DNA of 64,000 nt from Desulfosarcina ovata subsp. ovata (lineage in GTDB: Bacteria; Desulfobacterota; Desulfobacteria; Desulfobacterales; Desulfosarcinaceae): contig NZ_AP021879.1 of assembly GCF_009689005.1 (NCBI RefSeq), forward strand, positions 5,613,724 through 5,677,723. Reading direction: 5' to 3'. Positions 31,101 through 38,800 of the stretch are shown in pieces. Positions within the stretch are counted from its first letter, which is position 1; every line of letters starts with the position of its first letter. The position numbers and the translations under genes are program-made. Below the pieces are notes generated by a model. That model was given only the letters and a program-made list of their open reading frames with translations, searched no databases and was not told the DNA's origin.

Positions 31101-31896
31101 TAAACTGAATACCAATATTTTTGAATTGTTCATTCAGATAAGTTCCAACAGAATATTCCTCAAATAAGATTTCTTGATCACAAAAAGTTACATCTTGATA
31201 TAGATAAGATTGAGGCAATGTTATCCAACTACCTGTTCCGACAAGCCACTGAAGTTCAAGTCCTGAATAGCCACTACTGTTGGCAGCAAAAAGATTATAT
31301 AGTTCATACAAACCTTCTTCTTCAAACTTTAACTCATAAGTATACCAAGTGAATCCATGGTCAGGAGAATTCCCGAGATAGACATCTCCTATCATCAGAT
31401 AATGTCCGTCATCACTTCCAACTCTGACGCTAATATCTATTTCTGGCGTAGACGTGTCTCTGTCTAACTCTGTTGTAATTTTTAAAAGCGCAGTACTCCT
31501 AAGAATAAAATTTGAAGGCGACAGGTTTTTCACAGAATCTGGAGCTTGGACTGTATCGGAGAAAAACGACTGAAAGCTATTACTAATAGCAATTGTATTT
31601 CCGGGGCTTGGAAAATCGATCTCAGGACTTAACAACCTTGCATCGGGCGTTTTTGAAAAGATATCACTTCGGCTCGGAGCCTTACCTCCACCAACACCAA
31701 TAAATATTTCACACAAGACCCCATCTCCATTTATCGATGGCAACTCTGTTGTGACCGAATTAGCCCCTGGGATATTAACCGCCGCAAATAACATAGATGA
31801 CGGCAGAAAAAAAACGACACTAAATAGTAAAATCTTAACAATTGACATCTTGCAGTCGTAGAAAATTTTTTGATAAATCCCGTTACTATTCATCAT
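19108..31896 (-). CDS. Giant Sec-exported Rhs/YD-repeat polymorphic toxin
   Basis: The protein has about 4262 residues. The start at ATG 31896 follows AGGAGA and gives a Sec signal (KILLFSVVFFLPSSMLFAA). Domains in order: a PA14-like N-terminal region; a CARDB-type domain (about 430-540); many Ig-like and fibronectin III-like repeats (to about 2700); a cysteine cluster near 2842-2868 (ECWCEPCSQMVTC); the RHS entry region; more than 20 YD repeats (about 2990-4080); the border RYYDPATGRYLTADPIGLEG at about 4080; and a tip of about 150 residues. The tip has His4127 (GGYGHIASAV) and Cys4219 (RSHCSDLTLD), compatible with a permuted NlpC/P60-like hydrolase. No PAAR or VgrG is in view, so type VI delivery is not indicated. 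The likely immunity gene follows. Confidence 0.88.
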   Translation of the reverse strand: MMNSNGIYQKIFYDCKMSIVKILLFSVVFFLPSSMLFAAVNIPGANSVTTELPSINGDGVLCEIFIGVGGGKAPSRSDIFSKTPDARLLSPEIDFPSPGNTIAISNSFQSFFSDTVQAPDSVKNLSPSNFILRSTALLKITTELDRDTSTPEIDISVRVGSDDGHYLMIGDVYLGNSPDHGFTWYTYELKFEEEGLYELYNLFAANSSGYSGLELQWLVGTGSWITLPQSYLYQDVTFCDQEILFEEYSVGTYLNEQFKNIGIQFNVTDGDLQITNAFPEKFVPVSGDKVFGDPNTSPTENGRLELIFVDPETSGPAETNYFSCYVIDAEDTGASLVAYDVAGNILKSVNVNEGGATRKQVVFNDTGIHRIEIYLGSGADTSAIDNFCWANPTPILLPEFSITDFSVSSEIPSEAGQSVTFTAIILNEGTSQSEWPFVVDFLIDGESIGTQTIDQNIKVNNSILIHQAWISEVGEHTVEVIVDCDGQIEEQDETNNNSFLSLSRIYDTTPPVLTQANPANYSSNNYVDKISVSLIDQYGGTVDNVAVIDAFTVKANGSQTVDGTVTESDDVFVFTPTESFFPDGTYQVSVTAVDIAENSAIYIFSFTVDSQVPKIPTIKAEILSGTLIVDSDNNRSNKSSVTVTGTREDDTAIYINGALKVALGTGDWSVTLDLEQGENSLEIWSRDTAGNDSEVVQVTINVDSLAPTITSAFPTADSFLSAAPAVVSVSYTETGSGLNTEACTRSLQDADGNTIAGTWDFTTDGTVSFTPAAALVDGGYALSLQLEDNYTNRSSTLSRAFTVDTVAPDAPVIDTVTTPTHNATQIVSGTKESYAAIFLNDSQVVDNTAATTWQATVTLTSGENTLAFVASDRAGNSSEAVSVVIEYDDVAPDAVTTLTVNGQGSGTTAALNWTGYDEAAHGDIAGYRIYWQEGASFSDVAGMTVRQTVSVGTFTATATGLTKGATVWFTVVAVDKMGNLNTAVTPVSATLEDIQAPENVTGLTVDAQADSLTFSWTASTDSVGDLAGYRVYLDDATEYAALAADQLSHSLTGLAAAEAHTFRITAIDDAAEPNESSGASLSGVTWLPNPTGLSGEPFSGYVQLSWSAAEPSVYVKQYRVYTSDAQFSSIDAVSGAHNVGTATGTSAKVAGLTDGQTYWFAVTTLNTSDGENPTVTAISATPEADTEGPELTDLLAGTVAFADGFELTGPVTLSLYADDPSGVSRIEFSLDGNLLRTDYSPPYTCYFDPADMADGSHELTITAYDTLDNRTTLTIGFTVALAPPEAPAITSPADGTTTNETQVVVSGEAEADATVTLYNNALTTGVSGKVDGKGHFSMVLTLAEGENSLQASAANRSGEGPLSMAVAITVDTTLPGPPLAITAEARSGGVIRITWQKPTDGVISGYNLYRGNSAFSDVALAEKVNTGTLANDKYNDVPASDGTWYYRVTSLDAAGNESEPSGLASADADSIAPRATAIVYSPEGAYDADTGTMAPGTVDLELTVSESLQATPFLSITPSGGTPISVDLTQVDDTTYSGFFVISETTPGGSAWAVFSGRDTVGNRGTEIDAGGTILIDTDGPSVSRLAVTPQSPIRNDVEDPVTVTAVLGLSEAVKAGTLPEVGYLLSGEGRETIPVDSLTQLATADGDAQTFQAVFTLPADAGAADAESLSLTFSAVDDLDNAGSDIDADNRFQVYQGDLPPLDAPDGLTGTALPGGKVQLAWNPVDEAVAYQVYRQGPDETELTVLTRLDAGSLIEYEDATEADGDYTYAVTSIRSENSQEAESGQSDTVTVSADSVAPGAPTDFALELVANGIKATWNAPAYTEPITYRLYRASASEITSVDGIDPLAEGIDATLVVDPDPSDDDHCYTVTAVDAAGNQSPPATSSYLNFDLLPVSSLAVVQSESDSPVVSWTHSGSTVAGYYLYLGDSDDGVQLGDGLITDQSYTDIGWSEDQRRYTVVAVDGEGVSSLGRSITLPVIEASLADDAVVRRGLMNRLTYTVKNSSDSAVDSIRLQVELGGITHTSDSFSLSAGGQASVDVVVGGYADLTDPADVTTTIAITPEANESVRIVRNDQVSVADGMLVLQIANDSFTRGGTGTVWFTLENTGDEEIEIVAARNSGNSDSDEIAFTLLDEDENVITAKAFRQAVGDSVITLADKRSVARIGAGEIFTASATTIDVPATAPDDVTVRLVIDNIHYHLGRDTEVSMSGLSTTHTVNLEETAYTGQLGAITPETSSGDEDIVITGRAIERATGDPLDNVPLNLTITVDGFESTFTVYTDGEGSFSYAYTPTTAGIFTVRVVHPGLTDKPVHGQFVVSRLSLSMTTANAIIPYNYEQSISLKVTTGDGTEVTGLRLEYLAEDQAGGVLVDGIHLTLPNALETLSGGSTAALPFSLWADNTADTTLSIVLRVASDENPQWGILTVNAAFSEASPVLYFTPDHIETGMAREKTVTETVALSNKGLTAMTGVTLKLLSGDGSVAPDWIALNVDGNAGDLAVGDTREVSITFAPEEETAEGNHHFLLRVSSDNYPQTDINLYAAVTQSGIGNVLFKVSDIYTGTLDDNLEVVQGLAGVKVVLQNEAVTTQSYSATTDSIGEAEFTDLVAGRYQARISSDNHQAYTGRVWVKPGITTTEDVFLEYNLVTVEWSVTETTIEDKYEIVLTATYETDVPAAVVVVSPTSIALPDMQAGDVFNTEITLTNHGLIRADEVNFTLPASDANFTYETLSAIPESIDAKQQVVIPIRVTCVKPLVATEDGSGGGDDNCRAYTACGRIEYIFICSNGKANESETGFCATYSYGDCSASYGGSGSGSGGYSGTYNYSTGEGSTSGYTPEATSIEAGPGCFPDVESRRECWCEPCSQMVTCKDVMEPVGSSVNSVLRRYTREDTDLSVKVPGGVLDLSRVYQDYQWVMEPFGINGADGTMGIQQYYYSYEYEYQGKEYTFCIVTAVIRNGTVYKRPAGSYAVKVETNPDGSLNGSPSLVKYNNVFVDEDENTITENESGDGYSWTSSSGKTVKYDVNGRVIAIGNRSGTLALPIYDDDNNGRLAGITDRYDRQVIWCEYDENQRLVAVQDHADADDPDCRRVQYHYDENDRLARVTDVLGDDTRYTYTEISRTITGGNMQTVGVYHVYSASDNTLTSGSTCPPSDRLVEIKTHFSSALSSIEDPEGRMIRLAYDENGDLRVYADDTIEKTFSYDYDKTKKQYYVSIGYPSGMVKEVWYDASGLTRRVDINGRTVKQITKDGRQYSVADENDRTTRYTYDEWNNLVEIVYPDGSVVENEYLTDIKRISRKVDELGNITRFEYNDANLLERKIEASDTDDERITEYTYDDDGNLLTITRLADGNTALSQTVMTYDEWGNLTSVTDPENGVTRFTSHDIMGNVLEKIGARGKTWAYTYNVKGNLKTVTDPLGNVTEHFYDDVGNRIRTVDAEGRETTYTYDNHDNLVRAVDHEGHASKFAYNANDKLIQQTDAEGKVLLYEYDNEGRLTATIDGHGDEIDMTYDDATSTGCASCSGATGSLPSHTIYPTFETSYTYDRRNRKTVETVHKDASTEYATRFTYDEAGNLVSRTDKAGRTTYYAYDALNRLIKVTDPASGETAYTYDDRDNLIRLTDAENQTTRFEYDAANRLIREIRPLGGETRYDYDAAGNLIEKIDAKNQKAEYAYDDAGRLEEIRYYAASSDVEPTKTVTFSYDKVGNLTGYDDGTTLAVYAYDTLYRKTGERLDYGAFSLQNAYTYYDNGLKETYTGPDAVTYGYLYDANNQLAAVQIPNAGYVTVSGYHWTRPADMLLPGGGTIDLDYDELLRLEQITTTDPAANPVLKYAYTYDNMDNITAKATEHGDYEYGYDALYRLIDVVNPVRDDEAFTYDGVGNRLTSADTSTEWGYNENNELTGYDDVTFDYDLNGNMIEKNAGGVVTKFFYNLEDRLERVEDGSGNVIASYYYDPFGRRLWKDVGGTRTCFHYSDEGLEGEYDATGTVIKTYGWKPGSTWSTDPLFMKIGTEYYYYHNDHLGMPQKMTSVSGAVVWRATYSSFGQASIDTEVVENNLRFPGQYYDAETGLHYNYHRYYDPATGRYLTADPIGLEGGINIFAYTSNNPVNLIDPFGLNAIVLFQEQAAGGYGHIASAVSDPQSGGWHYFSKDGYGYMPTSYHYFNNKGELLAFALIAGKYDDYVELQTTTKDDFSMIKYGISQLNTPYSFMPFLNTELSSSRSHCSDLTLDILEAGNTSPYNKSEFKENLPWHNAPRDLWNALRRYYP

Positions 31897-32016
31897 ATTC
31901 TCCTGGGATCTTTTAAAGATCAGAGTCGGTGTACACCCTACTTTTCGCCTTCCAGTAAAAAAGCGACAGGTATTCAGCACTTAAAGCTTTATTATGTATT
32001 GCGCTAAATAGTCGGA

Positions 32017-32883
32017 TCATCTATCATTTTCTCCGCACGTTTTACACGGGCTGAATCGCTGCATTCGGTTACTGCGTGGCTGCCAGGAGTTCGCCAGGCC
32101 CTCCAGATATTCGCGATAGGCCATCAGGCCACCAGAGAGATAGTAAATCTTTTCAAACCCTGCCCGGGAAAGCGCATGGCCGGCATCGGCATATCCGTCA
32201 CCGTTCTCACTTACTACCAGAATCACTTCTGACCTTACTTTTCTTATTTGCGCCATAACGGTCCGATCGCCGTTCATGGGAAAATGAACGGCATAGGGTA
32301 TGAGTTCCAGGGACGCTGCCAAGCGAATGGCCGACACGTCGCAGACGATCCGACGGGCATAGTTCTTTTCCTGAAAGAAATCGGCTGCCGAGATACGGTT
32401 GTATTCCATCTGCCGCACCGCCTCTCCCACGATGGGACCTCCGGCATGGCACCAAGCGTTCATCCCGCCGTCGAGCAGCCGGGCGTCCACGCCAATAGTT
32501 CTCAGTTCCCGGCAGACCGGCGCCAGACGGTGATAGGCCAGACCCTGTTCCACCAGCACCACGGGAGAGGATTTCAGATACGGCTTGGTCTTGATGAAGT
32601 GCAGCGGCACATGTATCGCGCCGGCGATATGCAGGGCCCTGAAATCCGCAGCCCGGCGAACGTCGATCAGCAGCAGCTTCTCTTTTCGCTCGATTCGCTT
32701 CATGAGCGGTTTAGCGGACACCACCAGACCGGCATCCCGGACCTGCTCGGTGCGTTGAATCAGATCGTCGGGGACCTTTTCGGCAACGGCACTTGCTGAC
32801 GGCATCCACAACAGGGTGCCAAGCAGCATGGCTGCCCAAACCCCGGCCGTTCGTTGAAAACGTTTTTGGAACAATCGATTCAT
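32017..32883 (-). CDS. Exported two-domain rhodanese-like protein without catalytic cysteine
   Basis: The protein has 288 residues with a signal peptide (AAMLLGTLLWMPSASA). Two rhodanese folds are seen (LLLIDVRRAADFRALHIAGA and a weaker second one ending YYLSGGLMAYREYL). The loops that should carry the active cysteine read VVLVEQGLAYHR and ILVVSENGDGYAD, so neither domain can act as a normal sulfurtransferase. It may bind a ligand or partner instead. The C-terminal CKTCG is a possible thiol or metal site. It lies nine bases after the repeat-protein gene and 120 bases before the rhs gene on the same strand. GGAAGGGAAG precedes the ATG. Confidence 0.85.
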   Translation of the reverse strand: MNRLFQKRFQRTAGVWAAMLLGTLLWMPSASAVAEKVPDDLIQRTEQVRDAGLVVSAKPLMKRIERKEKLLLIDVRRAADFRALHIAGAIHVPLHFIKTKPYLKSSPVVLVEQGLAYHRLAPVCRELRTIGVDARLLDGGMNAWCHAGGPIVGEAVRQMEYNRISAADFFQEKNYARRIVCDVSAIRLAASLELIPYAVHFPMNGDRTVMAQIRKVRSEVILVVSENGDGYADAGHALSRAGFEKIYYLSGGLMAYREYLEGLANSWQPRSNRMQRFSPCKTCGENDR

Positions 32884-32892
32884 CTTCCCTTC

Positions 32893-35800
32893 CTATTCCA
32901 ATACGATGTCTACCGCGGTCTGAAGGTCGGCGGTGATCGTTACGATATCGCTCCACTGCTGCCGGCCGTCCAGGTCCGCACGGAAGCGGCACTGTCCGGC
33001 GGGCAGGACGAACGCCGCCGAACCGTCGCTGTTGGTATTCTCGTAGCGTCCCAGGTAGCTGTCCGCGCTGCTGAAAAGGTAGAGCCGCGCATTTTCGGCA
33101 ATCTCACCGTTAAACGTTACCTGGATGATGGCCTTCCCCCGGGCCACGGTTACCGTGGTATCCATGGACTGGAATGTTTCGGACCAGTAATGTTGGCCGA
33201 GTTCGTCGCAACGCAGGGTGTAGGCTTGATCCGGGAGGTTGAACACGGCCTGGCCGGCCGCATCGGTTTCCTGATATTGGCCCAAGTAACGGCCTGCCGG
33301 GGTAAAAAGATACGCCTTCCGACCGTCGAGGGGCACGATGGTTCCCTGGTAGTCGGCCTGGAAGGTGAGCGTTACGTCCGTGTGCGCGATGGCCATCGTC
33401 TTGACCAGGGTGTCGGGGACGGTGACCGCCCCGCTCCAGTACTGGTATCCCAGGTAATCGGCCCGGAACTGGAAGGCTCCGTCGGCCAGGTCAAAACTCG
33501 TCTGCCCGCTGTCGTCGGTGCTGCCCTTGAGTCCCAGGTAGCTCCCGCTTTCAGAGAAGACATAGCAGTTGACGCCGGACATGGGCGCACCGCTCGCCGT
33601 CTGGACGGTCAGGGTCACGCTGCCACCGCCGACGCTGATCAGGACATCGTTTTCCGCATCCGCTTGGAGGGTTACGTCACCGCTCCAGTATTGGTTGCCC
33701 TGATAATCGCCACGGAACTTGAAGGTTTGGGCCGGCAGGCGGAAAGCGACCGTTCCGTTCCCGTCGGTGGATTGGACCGTTCCCAGGTAGGTTCCTGCGG
33801 TAGAGAAGAGGTAGACGTTGACGCCGGCGGCGGGCAGGCCGGAACCGGTCACAGTCACCACCGCATCAGCCATGGGGATACTCACGGTCGTGTCCGATGC
33901 GGTAAAGGTACCCGACCAGTATTGCCCGCCGGTGGTATCGACCCTGGCCATGTATGGTTTCCGGGGCACTATGAAGGAAAGCTGGCCGTTTTCATCGGTC
34001 TTCCCATTGATATTGAGGTAGGTGCCGGTTGGCGTAAACAGGTAGACCGGGATTCCCGACAGCGCCGTGTCCACAGTCTGATAGCTGCCCATGACGCTGA
34101 CCGTTACCGACGAAAGGGCGATCGTCAGTGATGCGGCAGCATCCTCAGCCACTGTGATGGCGTCGCTCCAGAACGTGTACCCCAAGTAATCCGCGCGCAC
34201 CTGGTAGACGCCCCCGGGCACGTCGAAAGACACCTGCCCGGATGCGTCCGTCTCTCCCGATTGGCTCAGATACTGGCCGTCAGCATTGAACAAGTAGGTT
34301 TTCAGGCCGGCCAAAGGGCCGCCCGTATCGCTTTGCACCGTGACCTGCAGGGTTCCGCCACCGGCATCGATGGTCACCGGATCGAGACCATTGGCCACGG
34401 TCACGTCATCACTCCAGTAATGGTTGCCCAGCACATCGGCCCGGAAACGGTAATCGGTTGCGTCGGGCAGGTCGAAAGTGGCCTGGCCGCTGTCGTCGGT
34501 GGTCGCGTAAACGCCCAGATAGCTTTCCGCTGTGGAGAAGAGATAGACCTTGGTTCCGGTCACGACGCTGCCGGCGGCCAGTACGTTCACCGTCACCGTC
34601 GACCGGTCGATGATCATCGTCGTGCTGCCGTCCCCGGAAACGGTGACCGTATCGCTCCAGAAGGCGTTGCCGAGATAATCCACGCGGAAGCGGTAGTCTC
34701 CGGCGGCCAGGTCGAAGGAGGCCTGACCGTCCGCATCGGTGGTATTCGAAAGCCCCAGATAGGTGTCGTCACCATCGAAAACATGGCACTTGACCCCGTC
34801 AACGGCCACTCCGTCGTCGGTCATGACGCTCATCCCAAAACTGCCGCCACCCACGGAGACGTCCACATCGGTAAGGGTATCGGCGGCCACCTGCCGGTCG
34901 TCGGCCCAGAACTGACTGCCCTGGTAGTCGATCCGGAAATCGTAGGTGCCTTCGGGAAGCCGGAAGGTCACCTGGCCCGCCTCATCGGTGGTGCCGTTCA
35001 TGTTCAGGTAGGTGCCGCTGTCGGAAAAGAGATAGACCCCAATGCCCTGGGAGGGCAGGCCGGCACCGGTCACATTCACCCGCGCATCGCCCATGGGAAT
35101 CACGATCTGCGGATCGTCCCAAGCAAATCCGTCCGACCAGTACTTGCCGTTCAGGTAGTCGGCGCGGATCATGAATTCCTTTTCAGGTAACGAAAATTCG
35201 GCCTGGCCATTGGCATCGGTTAAAAGATACCGGTTCAGGTAGCTGCCGGCGGTGGAGAAAAGATAGGTTTTGATACCCGTTACCGGCGTATCCATATCCT
35301 GGTAGCGCCCCGGGACACTGACTCGGACGCTCTGATGGGGAATCTCGATGACCTCGGCGGTATCGGTCACCACTGTGATGGCCTCGCTCCAAAACTGGTA
35401 CCCCAGGTAGTCGGCCCGCAGGCAGTAGCTGGCCTCGCTGACGTTAAAGGTCACCTGACCGTTTTCATCAGTGGTGCCGTATACGTTGAGGTAGGTTTTT
35501 GCCTCGCTGAACAGATAGATCCGGATACCGGCCATGGGCGTATTCTCATCTTCGCGGACCTGCACCGTCAGGGTGCCGCCCCCCGCATCCACGATCACGG
35601 CATTGGCTGTATCGGCCGCGATGGTCGTCGCCAGGCTCCAGTACCGGGTGCCCAGAACATCGGCACGGAAGAGGAACGCCTCACCCACGGGAAGGTCGAT
35701 CACCACCCGGCCGTTCGCGTCGCTGGTCAGGGTTACGCCAAGATAGCTGCCGGAAGCGGAATAAAGATAGACCCTGGCACCGGTGACCGCGCCGGCGGTG

Positions 35801-38800
35801 CTTTGGACGGTCACCGTTACGGTCGCCTGTTCGATCACGATGGAAATCGTGGTCGTGTCCGGAATGGCCACGGCCGCCGACCAGAATTTGATCCCCAGGT
35901 AATCCGCACGGAACTGATAGGTGCCTACATCGAAGGCGTCGATATCGAATGACGCCCTGCCGTCGGCATCGGTGGTGGCCGAAAGGCCGGCGTAGGATCC
36001 CGAGGCGGTATAGGCATAGACCCTCAGGCCGGAAAGCGCCGTGCCGCTGTCGGTGGCAACGGTGACGCTGATGGCCTCGGGTTCCGGTTGTTCTTCCTCC
36101 TTGACATAAAACGTACCGGTTTCCGACCAGTTTCCTTCAAGACCGCCTTCGTCCGTTGCCCTGGCGCGCCAGTAGTAAGTTGCCCGGTCGCTCAGTGCGT
36201 TTCCCACGGTCCAGGTGGTCTCACCGGTTTCGCTCCAGGCCGCCAGGCTCTCCAGATTCGCATCCGCATAGACCTCGAAACGGTAGGTAAGCGTGTCACC
36301 GTCGGTGTCCTGGCCGCCTGCAAGGCATAGCTGCGGTGTCAGCACGCCAACCCAGGCGGACTGGCCGGGGTTTTTCAGGACCGGGGCCGAAGGCGCGTCA
36401 TTGGCCGTATTGACGAAAAACCGGCCGACGGTCCATGGGCTCGAAGCCAGATCGTCCGTGGCGCGGGTCCGCCAGTAGTAGGTAGTGTTGTCCGTCAACC
36501 CGGATACCGTCCAGGAAACCGTGGCATCCGTCTGGCCCTCGATCATGGCCGAGGCCGTTTTGTCGGTACTGTCAAATCCGGGATCGGTGTCGATTTCGAA
36601 ATAGTACCCCAGGCTGTCGCCGTCCGCGTCCGTGGCACGGTTCACGATCAGTTGTACGTCTGTGCGAGTGACCTCGGTGCCGTTTTCCGGTTCGTTGATC
36701 GATAGGCCGACGGGCGCTTGGTTTGCCGTGTTGACGGTGAATGCCGCCAAGTCCGTGGTCGCCGAAAGACCCTGGCTGTCCGTGATCACGGCGCGCCAGT
36801 AATAGGTGGCGCCATCGGTAAGGGGGGTGTCCACGGTCCATCCGGCGGCGCCGTTGGATGGGTCGAGATTTCCGGAACCGGTAACCTGGGCGGTCATCGC
36901 CACATCAGCGTAGACCTCGAACGTGCAGGCGGGTTCGTCATCATCGGGGTCGGCGATGCCGGTGACGGCCAGCACGGGGGTGAGGGTATCGACCTGGCCG
37001 CCGTCCGGCGGAAAAGCCAATGCCGGGAGATCCGGGGATTCATCCACGGCGTTGACCCGAAACACGCCGTAGGCCCAGAGGCTGTAACTGTATCCGTCCG
37101 TGGCGCGCACGCGCCAGTAATATGTTCCGTTTTCGTCCAGTTCGCCGGGCAGGGTCCAGGCCGTGGTGCCGGTGGCCTCGTCGACGCTTGCCTCGGCCAC
37201 CCATTCGCTGTACTGGTCGTCGGCATACACTTCGAATCGATAGGCAAGCGCATCCCCGTCGTCATCAATGCTGTTCTCGATGATCAGTTCGGGAGTCAGC
37301 GTGGTGACCGTGTCACCGTTTTGGGGAGAAGCGATCACCGGCACGCTGGGGGCGTGATCTTCTGCCGTGGGATCCGAGCCGGACAGGTACTCGTCAAGAT
37401 CACTGATTCCGTCACCGTCATAGTCACCGCTGCCGTCGCGATCGAGAGACCCGAATTGTTCCTGTTCCCAGGCGTCATCCATTCCGTCGCCATCCGTATC
37501 GGTGATGGAACGGATGGTAAGCGTCACCCGTTGGCTGTCGTCGAGTTCGCCGTCCGAGGCCTTAAACGTAATCCCATAGGTACCGGCCTGGCCGAAGGCC
37601 GGTGTCCAGGCAAACGTGCCCGTGCCGTCGCCCCGGTCGGTAAAGCTCGCACCGGCCGGCAGGGTGGCAGCGGAAAGGCTGGGGGTGGTGCCGTCCGCAT
37701 CGCTGGCCTGGATGATGAAACCGATGGAACTGCCCTCCACGGCGATAACATCCGATATATACTGGAGCACCGGTGCGTCGGCCGTATCTGCCGCATCGGC
37801 AAACGTGAGGGTATATTGACCGGTACCGGCGGCGTCGAAAAGGTTGATGAAATGGTTCCAGCCCTGGCCATCCCTGGATTTGGAGAGCCAGGCGTTGGCC
37901 GACTTGATCGTCTTGCCGTCACTGCGCACCACCGATGCGATCTCTTTTTCACCGCCGTAGGGATCGGTCAGATGGACATAAATGAAGCCGGCGTTGACTG
38001 CTGCCGCAAGGGTGTAGACCGCCCGCCCGTTTACCGTGTTCACATGGGTGAGGGTCGATGATGCGGATTGATCGCTGACCACGGTATCCACCGTGTCGGA
38101 TTCGTAGACCCGGTACACATCCTCATCCAGGGCCAGAAAATCGAGGATCTGGTCCCGACCGGTGAGGTCCACCTGGACATCGGCCACCAGGGTGTGGGTC
38201 TCGGTGCCGGCGAGCAGGGAGGTCACTTCGCCGCCCAGTTCATCCGAATGGGAAAAATCGGCGTCGAATTCGACGAACTCGCCGGAAAGCGTGCAGATCA
38301 TGCGCCAGCGGGCCGTTCCCGACGTTCCCGGTGCGATGTCGCCGAAGTCCACCAAAAGGCTGTCGGTGGCCGTCTCACCGTTGACCTGGCTGCCTTGGAT
38401 GGTGAAACCGATGAGAAGTCCCTGGTCGTTTTCGACGATTCTGGGCTGGGCCGACTCGATTTTCAGTTCGCTGGCCGTTCCCTGGCCGCTGTTTTTCACC
38501 CGCACGCCAAGGGAAAAAGGCACCGGCGCTTCGATGGCCTCCGTGAAGGCATCGTCGCCATAGACTTCCGCGGGCAGGAAGTAATCCAGGGTCAGCTCGG
38601 GCATGGGTTTGACATAGATGTAGTCGGGGCTGACCTCGGTGGTGTTTGACTCACCGCCGATGGTGTAGGTCAGAGTGGCGCCTACATAATATAAGGCTCC
38701 GCTTTCCAGTCCGTTGGAAGCACCGATGGAAGGAATGATCAGCCAATGGATATCCGCGGAGGTGGAAGGAGCCACGGTTCCGGCCCCGCTCACATCGGAA

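Noticed and set aside
19108..31896. Type VI secretion effector
   Set aside because: A Sec signal peptide is present, and no PAAR, VgrG or type VI adaptor gene is seen in the window, so type VI delivery cannot be claimed.
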